Below are positions 52,542 through 61,237 of a stretch of DNA of 64,000 nt, in pieces; position 1 is the stretch's first letter; every line of letters begins with the position of its first letter. A program made the translations under genes and the position numbers. This stretch comes from Chthoniobacter sp. (GTDB taxonomy: Bacteria > Verrucomicrobiota > Verrucomicrobiia > Chthoniobacterales > Chthoniobacteraceae), in NCBI GenBank assembly GCA_021414005.1, contig JAIOPH010000030.1, positions 62,001 to 126,000 of the forward strand, written 5' to 3'. Under the pieces are notes generated by a model that worked only from the letters and a program-made list of their open reading frames with translations, was not told the origin of the DNA and did no database searches.

Positions 52542-55500
52542 TTACGGTGCCAAAGTGACTTGAACGCGGAAAAATCTGGCCTTCTTCCCATTGGAGGAAA
52601 AGAAAGGATACCGTACGGTGACGGCCTCGATTGTGCCGTCATCGGCAATGACTATGGGCGTGGACGTGTTGTTGTCCCAAGTGATAAGATCGCCGCTGAA
52701 CTGAATAGTGTAAGTTAACCCCGCTGTCACATAATCCTTCCGACGCCCGAACATCGCACGGTAGTCCACACCGACGCCGAGATTCGAAACCATCGTGGTT
52801 GGCGCTCCGCGCTGGGTGAGGCTACCATCGGCCACGGTTATCGTGACGGTTTGCGCTTGGGTGGGATTTGTGCCAGACGCCAACTCCATGATGTTGGATA
52901 CGCCGTCACCATCCGGGTCGGCAGTGTCTGCGGCGTCGCCGGCATTGGCCGTGGTGCCGAAATAGGCTTGCCGCCAAGCGGCAATAACCGTCTGGCGGGT
53001 CACGTTCACCGTGTAGGTCTGGGTCGTGACGCTGTCCGCAGCAGTGATGACGATCGTGATTGTGTTTGGCCCGGGATTGAGCGCGATGGCCCCTGTCGCG
53101 CTGCCGGAGGCTACCCCGGCCCCATTCACCGTGATGGTTGCATTACTACTGCTGCCTGTTGGCGTAACCGTGAGGTTGCTGGCGGTAGTGGTCGTTGAAT
53201 ATGTCGTTGTCCCACTCACAAAGGCTGGGCTCAAAATTCCGCTGCTCAGCGCGAGATCGGCAAGGTTCGCGTTGTTACTCAGTGTGGTGAAGCTTGCATC
53301 GCTGCCATTAGCCGTGCCGCCGGCGCTCACCCCATTCACGCGGAAATGGTAGGTTGTTCCTGGCGTAAGTCCCGTCAGCAACGCGCTCACGGCGGTGGCG
53401 CTGCCACCGGTGACCGGCGTGGGCGTGCCTGCCACATTGGTCGCATAGGCCACAGACGAACCGTAATCGAAGGAGACGGCAGTGCTGCTGCCGTTGGCGT
53501 TGATCGCCCCGTTCAACGTCGCACTGGTTGCGGTGATGGAAGTCGCGGTCAAGGTCGTGGCGGTGGGCGGGGGTGGTGGTGCCATGCCAACGAGCGCCAG
53601 AGAGTGAAAAGCCGGCGGGCCGCTGCCGACAGTGACGAAGCGCTCTCCGGCACCCAATCCCGCGGCGCTCACTACCACGGGCACATTGCTTTGTGTTGTG
53701 CTGTTGTTGCCCAACTGCCCATTGCTGTTGAGCCCCCACGCCGTCAGCGTGCCATCGGAGCACAGGGCCAGACTATGGCTGCTTCCTGCGGCCACCGCGA
53801 TAACCACCTTGCCTGCCAGCGCACCGTTTTGCAGTACAGCCGCCGGCACGTTGCTGAGTGTCGTGCTGTTGTTGCCCAACTGCCCGTTGCTGTTCGCCCC
53901 CCATGCGGCCACAGTGCCATCCGCACACAGGGCCAGACTATGGGTGCCTCCCGAGGCCACGGCGATGACGGTCTTGCCCGCCAGCACCCCGCTTTGGTTC
54001 ACTGCCACTGGCACAGTGCTCTGTGTCGTGCTGCTGTTGCCCAACTGCCCATTGCTGTTGAGTCCCCACGCCGCCAACGTGCCGTCGGAGCACAGCGCCA
54101 GGCTATGGCTGCTTCCTGCGGCCACCGCGATGACCGTCCTGCCGGCCAGCACGCCGCTCTGGACCACCCCCACCGGCACATTGCTGGTCGTCGTGCTGTT
54201 GTTGCCCAACTGGCCATTGGTGTTGCGTCCCCAAGCCAGCGAGCGGACATTCGCCCATTGCAGCACCAGATCGTTGCCCGTGCCGCCGTAGTAGTTGGCC
54301 ACAAAAGTGTAGATGATCCCGTTATAGGCCAGCGGCACTACCTGCCCGTGGGCCAGATTATCAAAGGCACCGCTGATGAACCCCTGCCCCGTGTTTTGCA
54401 CAACCATCAAATTTGTGCCCACGGGCGGCGCGAAGTTCAGCGTCAGGGTCGCAGTCCCAGAAGCGGCGTAACTGCTCCCTCCGTCCGGTATGTCACTCGC
54501 AGTGCTGTAGGTCGAGGACAGCGGTGCGCGGGTCACTATGGTTGTGTAAGTCTGGGTCGTGAGACCGTCCGCTGTGGTCACAACCGTTGTAATCGGATTC
54601 ATGCCGACATTGAGCGCGATGGGACCGCTGGCGCTACCGGAGGCGACCACTGCTCCGTTTACCAAGATCGTCGCATTGGTGTCACTGGCCTTCGGCGTGA
54701 GAGTGACGATGCTGCTGGTGGTGTTCGCAACATAGGCGGTAGTCGCGCTGACAAAGGCCGGGCTCAGCGTGCCGTTGCTCAGTGCCAGATTGGTCAGGTT
54801 CGCGTTGGGGGGAGGAGTGGCGAAGGTCAGGTCGCCGCCATAGCTCGCGCTCCCGGCGTTCGTGGCTTTGGCGCGAAAATGGTAAGTCGTCCCGGGCGTG
54901 AGCCCCGTCAGGATCGCGCTCACCGCCGTCGTGCTACCGCTGGTGCCCCCCGCGGGCGTGGCTGCCACATTGCTTCCATAGGCTGTTGTCGTGCCATAGT
55001 CGAAGGAGACGGTGACGCTGTTCCCGTTGGCATTGATGGTGCCGTTCAAGGTCGCTCCAGTCGTCGTAATGACCGCCGCCGCCAGGGTCGTGGCAGTGGG
55101 CGGGGGCGAAGCGACAAGCGCCAGGGTGTGATTGGCCGTCGGTCCACTGCTGCCCATGACAAGGCGTTCTCCGGTGGCCAGTGCCGCGGTGCTGACCGCC
55201 ACCGGCACAAGACTGTTCGTCGTGTTGCCGTTGCCCAATTCGCCGTCGGCGTTGAAACCCCACGCGGCCAGGGTGCCGTCGGCGCACAGCGCAAGACTGT
55301 GTGCAGCTCCCGCGGAGACCGCGACGACCGTCTTGCCAGCCAGGACCCCGTTTTGGACCGCTGCCGGGTAGGAGCTGAACGCGGTGGTGTTGTTGCCGAG
55401 TTGGCCACTGTCGTTGCGTCCCCACGCGGCCAGCGTGCCGTCGGCGCACTGGACAAGACTGTGATAGCCGCCTCCAGTGATCGCGGTGACTGATTTCCCT

Positions 55501-58500
55501 GCAAGGGCTCCAAAGCTCTGGAAAACCGCCACTGGAACAGTGCTTTGTGTAAAGCTGAAATTGCCCAACTGTCCACTGCTATTGAGTCCCCAGGAGACCA
55601 CTTTGCCGTCCGAGCACAGTGCCAGACTATGGCTGGTCCCAGAGGAGACTGCGATCACTGTCTTGCCCGAGAGTGCTGCGCTCCGGACCACCAGCACGGG
55701 CACAAGGCTGGTCGTCGTGCTGCTGTTGCCCAACTGGCCGTTGCTGTTGAGTCCCCACGCCGCCAGCATGCCGTCGGAGCACAGCGCCAGGCTGAAACCG
55801 TCCCCCGCGGAAACTGCGATCACCTTCTTGCCGGCGAGTGCGCCGCTCTGGATCACCAGCACCGGGACGGAGCTATTTGTCGTGCTGTTGTTGCCCAACT
55901 GGCCGCTGGCATTGTCACCCCACGCGGCCAGCGTGCCATCCGAACACAGCGCCAGACTATGGGAAACGCCCGCGGCCACGGCGACTATTGTCTTGCCCGC
56001 CAGCACCCCGCTCTGGAGAACGGCCACTGGCACCTTGCTTTGTGTCGTGCTGTTGTTGCCCAACTGGCCAGACCCGTTGTAGCCCCACGCGGTCAGCGTG
56101 CCATCCGAACACAGCGCTAGACTGTGGGCTGCTCCCTCCGCTTCGGCTATCACGATCTTGCCGGCGAGCACCCCGCTCTGCAGCACCGTTACCGGCACGC
56201 TACTTCCAGTCGTGCTGTTATTGCCCAACTGGCCATTGGCGTTGAGTGCCCACGCCAGCGGCCGGACATTGGCCCACTGCAGCACCAGGTCGTTGCCCGT
56301 GCCACCATAGTAGTTGGCAACAAAGGTGTAGGTAACCCCATTGAACGTCAGCGGCACCACCTGTCCCTGTGCCAGATTGCTGAAGGCTCCACTGATGAAG
56401 CCCAGCCCGGTATTCCTCACCACCGTCAGATTCGTCCCGACGGACGGCGCGAAGTTCAACGCCAGAGTCGCCTCGTCACCGGCAATGTAACTGCCCGCGC
56501 TTACTGGCACGTCAGTGGCCGAATTGTAGGTCCACGACAACAGCACGCGCGTCACAGTGACTGTGTATGTTTGGGTTGTGATCCCGTCCTGGGCGGTCAC
56601 CACCGTCGTGATGGTATTTGTGCCGATATTCAGGGTGATGGGCCCACTCACGCTACCTGAAGTCACTGCCATCCCGTTCACGGTGATGGTTGCATTGGTG
56701 TCGCTGGTCACTGGTGTAACAGTCACGCCGCTCCCGGTGGTGGTCGAGACATACGCAGTCGTCCCGCTCGAAAAATCCGGGCTCAAGGTGCCACTGCCCA
56801 GCGTCAGATTGGAAAGGTTTGCATTGGTGCTGAGCAATCTGTATACAGTGATCGTGTAACTCTTGGTCGTGACGCCGTCCGGCGCCGTAACCACCGTTGT
56901 GATAGTATTCGGTCCGAAACTCAGCGCGATGGGCGTGCTTGGATGACCCGAGACTACTGTCGCGTTGTTAATTTTGACGGTTGCGTTCGCCTGGGCCACG
57001 ATCGGCGTGACCGTAACCGACGTGGTTGACGTCGGGACGCTGGTTGTGTAATTGGTCGTGCCGCTGCCAAACACGGGATTCAATGTGCCGCTGCTGAGCG
57101 TCAGGTTTGCCAAGTTTGCATTATCGCTTAACGTGGTGAAAGTCAGGTCGCTGCCGTTGCCAGTGCCACAAAGACTGCTTCCGCTGGCACGGAAGTGGTA
57201 GGTGGTGCCAGGGGATAACCCTGTCAGAGACGTGCTCACCGCAACCGCGGTGTTACCTGTCACTGGTGTGGGCGTACCTGTGACGGTGGTGCCATACGCC
57301 GTCGATGTGCCGTAGTCGAAGGAGACCGTCGCGCTGTTGCGGTTGGCATTGACGGTGCCGTTCAAAGTCGCGCTGGTCCCGGCGATGGCTGTCGCCGCCA
57401 AGCTCGTGACGGTAGGGGGAGGTTGTGGCGCTGCGGCGAGCGCCAAATTGTGGTAGGCCGTTGGACCTTGGCCGATTGTGACCGGGCGTTCCCCGGCAGC
57501 CAGCGCGGTGGTGCTTACGGCCACTGGCACGAGGCTGTTTGTTGTGCTGTTGTTGCCTATCTCGCCATAATAGTTTTCGCCCCATGCTGCCAGCGTGCCG
57601 TCGGCGCACAATGCCAGGCTGTAGTTGGTCCCTGCAGTTAGGGCGAGAACCGTCTTTCCACTGAGCACACCGGTCTGGTCCACCCCGAGAGGCAAAAAGG
57701 CAGTCGTCGTGGTATTGTTCCCCAACTGACCGCTGTCGTTGCGGCCCCACGCCGCCAGCGTGCCATCGGCGCACAGTGCGAGATTGTGGTTCCAACCGGC
57801 GGCCACCGCAACGACCTTCTTACCAGCGAGCACCCCCGTCTGGTCCACGGGCATTGGTTCAAGACTGTTTGGCACGGTGTTATTACCCAACATGCCGTAA
57901 GAGTTATCTCCCCACGCGGCCAACGTGCCGTCGGCGCACAGCGCTAGAGAGTGGAACCCGCCGGCGGCTATCGCGATGACGGTTTTGCCAACCAACCCCC
58001 TACCTTGGTTCACCGCCACTGGCACAGGACTGTTCGTCGTACTGTTATTACCCAGTACGCCGTAGAAGTTATCGCCCCACGCGGCCAGTGTCCCATCCGA
58101 GCAGAGGGCCAAGCTGTGAGTGGTGCCTGCAGCCACCGCAACGACGGTCTTGCCGGCGAGAATCCCGCTCCGATTCACCGCCACTGGCACAAGGGTGATG
58201 GAGGTGCTGTTGTTGCCCAATTGTCCTGATTGATTGTAGCCCCATGAAGCCACCGTACCATCGGAACACAAAGCCAGACTGAAGTCGAATCCCACTGCTA
58301 TTTGGATGACCGTTTTTCCGGCCAACACCCCTGTCTGATCCACGGCTACCGGTATGTTGCTTCCATTAATGCTGTTATTGCCCAATTCTCCACGGTAATT
58401 CAATCCCCACGCGGCCAGCGTGCCGTCGGAACATAGCGCCACGCTGTGATACCCACCCTCGGCCACGGCGATGACAATCTTGCCCGCCAGCACGCCGCTT

Positions 58501-61097
58501 TGGCTCACCGCCACCGGTACATTGCTCTGGGTTGGGCTGTTGATTCCCAACTGGCCATTGTCGTTGCGTCCCCAGGCCAGCGGTCTGACTGTAGCCCACT
58601 GCAGCACCAAATCGTTGCCCGTTCCTCCATAGTAGTTCACCACAAACGTGTAGGTAATTCCATTGTAGATCAGCGGCACCACTTGCCCCTGCACCAGATT
58701 GCTAAAAGCTCCGCTGATCGGGCTGAGTCCCGTATTCTGCACCACGGTCAGATTTGTCCCAGCTGTTGGCGCGAAGTTCAGCGCCAGCGTCGCCGCGCCC
58801 GAGGCGGCGTAGGTGCTCCCGCGATCCGGCACGTCGCTCGCTGCGGTGTAGGTCCAGATCAGAGGTGCGCGGGTTACTGTGGTCGTGTATGTCTGAGTCG
58901 TGACCCCGTCCGTGGCTGTGACCACCGTGGTGATTGTATTCTGTCCCACGCTTAGCGGAATCGGTCCGCTCGCGGCGCCCGAAGCCACCACCGTGCCGTT
59001 CACGCGTATCGTTGCGTTGCGGTCGGTCGCCGTCGGTACCACGGTTACGCTGCTGTTGGCGGTGGTTGCGGAATACGTCGGCGTCCCGCTCGCGAAAACC
59101 GGGCTGAGTATGCCGCTGCCCAGCGCCAGATTGGTGAGGCTGGCGTCCGTGTTGAGTGCCGTAAAGGTCAGGTCATTGCCGTTGGTCGTGCCTGCGGGGC
59201 TTTGGCCGTTGACGCGGAAGTGGTAGATCGTTCCGGGAATGAGTCCCGTCAGCGTCGCGCTCACGGCGGTTGTGCTGCCACCGGCGACCTGGGCCGGCGT
59301 GCCCGCCACATGCGTGCCATAAGCCGTTGTCACACCGTAATCGAACGACACTGCGGCACTGGCACTGGTGTTGGCATTGACCGTGCCGTTCAAAGTCGCG
59401 CCCGTCGTGGTGATGGCGGTGCTCGCGAGGGTGGCAACCGTAGGCGGTGGTGGTGGGGTAGCGACCAGCGCGAGATTATGCTCGGCTGTGGGTACCCTGG
59501 CAATGGCCACAAAACGCTCCCCTGGGACCAACGTCGCAGTGCTCACCACAACTGGTACCTGACTGGAGCTTGTGGTGTTGTTGCCCAATTCGCCGGAGAA
59601 ACCGCTTCCCCACGCCACCGCCGTGCCATCCGAGCACAGTGCCATGCTGTGGTAATATCCTCCAGTCAGTCCGGTGACTGTCTTGCCAGCAAGCACTCCG
59701 GTCCGTACTACTGCCACCGGCACGCTGCTGTCTGTCCAATTGCTGTTGTCGCCCAATTGCCCATACCCATTGTAGCCCCATGCGGCCAAGGTGCCGTCCG
59801 AGCATAAGGCCAGACTCTGCGAGGTTCCTGCAGCCACGGCCGTGACTGTCTTGCCGGCGAGTATCCCACCTTGAGTCACGGCCACCGGAACGCTGCTATC
59901 CGCCGTGCTGTTGTTGCCCAACTGCCCGCCGCCATTCGCCCCCCATCCACCGATTGTCCCGTCGGAGTAAAGCGCGAGGCTGTGATGATATCCGGCAGCA
60001 ATCGCAATGACCGTTTTACCGGTCGGGACCGTCACCGGGGCAAGGCTGTCTGTCGTGTTGCCATTGCCCAACTCGCCGTTCACATTCCATCCCCAGGCGG
60101 CCACCGTGCCGTCGGAACACAGCGCCAGGCTGTGACCGCCCCCCGCCGCCACCGCAATGACCGTCTTTCCGGCGAGCGCCCCATTCCGAAGCACCGCCAC
60201 TGGCACCGAACTGCTCGTCCTGCTGTTGTTCCCCAATGAGCCATAAAAACCGTTCCCCCAAGCGGCCACCGTGCCGTCCGAACACAGAGCCAGACTGTGA
60301 ACCTCTCCTGCCGACACGGCGATGACCGTCTTTCCGACCAGCACCCCGCTGCGGTCCACCGCTACCGGCACGAGGCTGCTGATCGTAGTATTGTTGCCCA
60401 ATTGGCCCCAGCCGTTATTTCCCCAAGCGGTCACCGTGCCGTCCGAACACAAGGCCAGGCTGTGATAGAAGCTTGCGGACAGCGCCGTGACTGTCTTTCC
60501 GGCCAGCACCCCGCTGCGGTCCACTGCCACCGGGACCAAGCTATTCGTCGTGCTATTGTTGCCCAACTGGCCTTCGCCATTGTAGCCTCCGTTGTAACCC
60601 CATGCCATTGGCCTGACATCGCCCCAAAGCAGCACCAAATCGTTGCCTGTCCCACCGTAGTAGTTGGCGACGAAATTGTAAGTGATTCCATTATAGGCCA
60701 GCAGCACCGTCTGCCCCTGTGTCAGGTTGCCGAAGGTTCCGCTGATGAACCCCAAGCCCGTGTTTTTCACCACTGTCAGATTCGTGCCCGTTGTCGGCGC
60801 GAAGTTCAGCGTGAGATTCACAGTGTTGCCCGTCGCCGTGTAGCTGCCGGCTGTGATCGGCACGTCAGTCGCGGCGTTGAAGGTGGCGTTCACCACCGCG
60901 GCGTGGGCGGAAAATGCGCTGCGAAACGCAAGGGCACAGATGAGGAAGGTGATGAGGAAAGTGCGAATGCGGGGCCGAGCTTGGATCGGCGGGTGATCTG
61001 GGCGCAAACGGGATTCGATCGAGAGAACCCATGTGTGGGCAGATGGAGCTGACTTCTGTGGGATGGCGACCTTCATGGCGGGCGGGTGTAGGGCCAC
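52542..61097 (-). CDS. Giant secreted protein with four RCC1-type propellers and cadherin-like domains
   Basis: A 2851-residue exported protein. The signal peptide (FLITFLICALAFRSAFSAHA) follows a long basic N-region; ATG 61076 is an alternative start. Four super-modules follow, each with an entry domain (FAPTAGTNLTVV.NTG..., NYYGGTGNDLVLQW), a set of RCC1-type blades (AAWG.N..GQLGNNST, then SLALCSDGT), a fibronectin-III-like domain (ATLNGTVNAN, TTYHFR) and one or two cadherin-like sandwich domains. The C-terminus has DPDGDGVSNIMELASGTNP and a short beta domain ending FFRVQVTLAP, as in the cytochrome at 1-1175. No PEP-CTERM or autotransporter domain is seen. Likely an adhesin or surface scaffold. 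Confidence 0.93.
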   Translation of the reverse strand: MALHPPAMKVAIPQKSAPSAHTWVLSIESRLRPDHPPIQARPRIRTFLITFLICALAFRSAFSAHAAVVNATFNAATDVPITAGSYTATGNTVNLTLNFAPTTGTNLTVVKNTGLGFISGTFGNLTQGQTVLLAYNGITYNFVANYYGGTGNDLVLLWGDVRPMAWGYNGGYNGEGQLGNNSTTNSLVPVAVDRSGVLAGKTVTALSASFYHSLALCSDGTVTAWGNNGWGQLGNNTTISSLVPVAVDRSGVLVGKTVIAVSAGEVHSLALCSDGTVAAWGNGFYGSLGNNSRTSSSVPVAVLRNGALAGKTVIAVAAGGGHSLALCSDGTVAAWGWNVNGELGNGNTTDSLAPVTVPTGKTVIAIAAGYHHSLALYSDGTIGGWGANGGGQLGNNSTADSSVPVAVTQGGILAGKTVTAVAAGTSQSLALCSDGTLAAWGYNGYGQLGDNSNWTDSSVPVAVVRTGVLAGKTVTGLTGGYYHSMALCSDGTAVAWGSGFSGELGNNTTSSSQVPVVVSTATLVPGERFVAIARVPTAEHNLALVATPPPPPTVATLASTAITTTGATLNGTVNANTSASAAVSFDYGVTTAYGTHVAGTPAQVAGGSTTAVSATLTGLIPGTIYHFRVNGQSPAGTTNGNDLTFTALNTDASLTNLALGSGILSPVFASGTPTYSATTANSSVTVVPTATDRNATIRVNGTVVASGAASGPIPLSVGQNTITTVVTATDGVTTQTYTTTVTRAPLIWTYTAASDVPDRGSTYAASGAATLALNFAPTAGTNLTVVQNTGLSPISGAFSNLVQGQVVPLIYNGITYTFVVNYYGGTGNDLVLQWATVRPLAWGRNDNGQLGINSPTQSNVPVAVSQSGVLAGKIVIAVAEGGYHSVALCSDGTLAAWGLNYRGELGNNSINGSNIPVAVDQTGVLAGKTVIQIAVGFDFSLALCSDGTVASWGYNQSGQLGNNSTSITLVPVAVNRSGILAGKTVVAVAAGTTHSLALCSDGTLAAWGDNFYGVLGNNSTTNSPVPVAVNQGRGLVGKTVIAIAAGGFHSLALCADGTLAAWGDNSYGMLGNNTVPNSLEPMPVDQTGVLAGKKVVAVAAGWNHNLALCADGTLAAWGRNDSGQLGNNTTTTAFLPLGVDQTGVLSGKTVLALTAGTNYSLALCADGTLAAWGENYYGEIGNNSTTNSLVPVAVSTTALAAGERPVTIGQGPTAYHNLALAAAPQPPPTVTSLAATAIAGTSATLNGTVNANRNSATVSFDYGTSTAYGTTVTGTPTPVTGNTAVAVSTSLTGLSPGTTYHFRASGSSLCGTGNGSDLTFTTLSDNANLANLTLSSGTLNPVFGSGTTNYTTSVPTSTTSVTVTPIVAQANATVKINNATVVSGHPSTPIALSFGPNTITTVVTAPDGVTTKSYTITVYRLLSTNANLSNLTLGSGTLSPDFSSGTTAYVSTTTGSGVTVTPVTSDTNATITVNGMAVTSGSVSGPITLNIGTNTITTVVTAQDGITTQTYTVTVTRVLLSWTYNSATDVPVSAGSYIAGDEATLALNFAPSVGTNLTVVRNTGLGFISGAFSNLAQGQVVPLTFNGVTYTFVANYYGGTGNDLVLQWANVRPLAWALNANGQLGNNSTTGSSVPVTVLQSGVLAGKIVIAEAEGAAHSLALCSDGTLTAWGYNGSGQLGNNSTTQSKVPVAVLQSGVLAGKTIVAVAAGVSHSLALCSDGTLAAWGDNASGQLGNNSTTNSSVPVLVIQSGALAGKKVIAVSAGDGFSLALCSDGMLAAWGLNSNGQLGNSSTTTSLVPVLVVRSAALSGKTVIAVSSGTSHSLALCSDGKVVSWGLNSSGQLGNFSFTQSTVPVAVFQSFGALAGKSVTAITGGGYHSLVQCADGTLAAWGRNDSGQLGNNTTAFSSYPAAVQNGVLAGKTVVAVSAGAAHSLALCADGTLAAWGFNADGELGNGNTTNSLVPVAVSTAALATGERLVMGSSGPTANHTLALVASPPPTATTLAAAVITTTGATLNGTINANGNSVTVSFDYGTTTAYGSNVAATPAGGTSGSTTAVSAILTGLTPGTTYHFRAKATNAGSASYGGDLTFATPPPNANLTNLALSNGTLSPAFVSATTAYVANTTSSIVTLTPKASDTNATILVNGAVVASGSASGPIALNVGMNPITTVVTTADGLTTQTYTTIVTRAPLSSTYSTASDIPDGGSSYAASGTATLTLNFAPPVGTNLMVVQNTGQGFISGAFDNLAHGQVVPLAYNGIIYTFVANYYGGTGNDLVLQWANVRSLAWGRNTNGQLGNNSTTTSNVPVGVVQSGVLAGRTVIAVAAGSSHSLALCSDGTLAAWGLNSNGQLGNSSTTQSTVPVAVNQSGVLAGKTVIAVASGGTHSLALCADGTVAAWGANSNGQLGNNSTTLSNVPAAVLQNGALAGKVVIAVAAGSSHSLALCSDGTLTAWGLNSNGQLGNNSTTQSNVPVVVSAAGLGAGERFVTVGSGPPAFHSLALVGMAPPPPPTATTLTATSITATSATLNGAINANGSSTAVSFDYGSSVAYATNVAGTPTPVTGGSATAVSALLTGLTPGTTYHFRVNGVSAGGTANGSDASFTTLSNNANLADLALSSGILSPAFVSGTTTYSTTTTASNLTVTPTGSSSNATITVNGAGVASGSATGAIALNPGPNTITIVITAADSVTTQTYTVNVTRQTVIAAWRQAYFGTTANAGDAADTADPDGDGVSNIMELASGTNPTQAQTVTITVADGSLTQRGAPTTMVSNLGVGVDYRAMFGRRKDYVTAGLTYTIQFSGDLITWDNNTSTPIVIADDGTIEAVTVRYPFFSSNGKKARFFRVQVTLAP
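53575..54250 (-). repeat. RCC1 propeller 4 of the giant protein (only 4 blades)
   Basis: Only four blades (LAWGRNTNGQLG, AAWGLNSNGQLG, AAWGANSNGQLG, TAWGLNSNGQLG), nearly identical to each other, before the fibronectin-like domain. Three blades are missing relative to the other modules. Confidence 0.8.
55090..56270 (-). repeat. RCC1 propeller 3 of the giant protein (7 blades)
   Basis: Seven blades, from LAWALNANGQLG, in which the usual WG is WA, to AAWGFNADGELG. Confidence 0.8.
57420..58600 (-). repeat. RCC1 propeller 2 of the giant protein (7 blades)
   Basis: Seven blades, from LAWGRNDNGQLG through AAWGDNSYGMLG to AAWGENYYGEIG. It is followed by two cadherin-like sandwich domains in tandem, unlike the other modules, which have one. 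Confidence 0.8.
59450..60620 (-). repeat. RCC1 propeller 1 of the giant protein (7 blades)
   Basis: Seven blades can be counted by the W(G)..N..G(Q/E/S)LG(N/D) signature, from MAWGYNGGYNGEGQLG to VAWGSGFSGELG. A seven-bladed ring is the canonical RCC1 fold. Confidence 0.8.
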
Positions 61098-61237
61098 ATC
61101 AATTGATCACGGCGGGAGGGTCAAATTTATTTTCTTGCATTACTTGGGTTCTACTGTCCGCGGGCGAAAGGGCATCTTTTGGGGCTTGTGCGGAGGGGGA
61201 ATGCGGCGAAGGCTGCGCGCCCGAATTTCATCCTGAC

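Noticed and set aside
53346..55493. Plus-strand open frame of 715 residues and others over the giant gene
   Set aside because: Repetitive shadow of RCC1 blades. The periodic DNA also looks superficially CRISPR-like but the period follows protein blades and there are no unique spacers.
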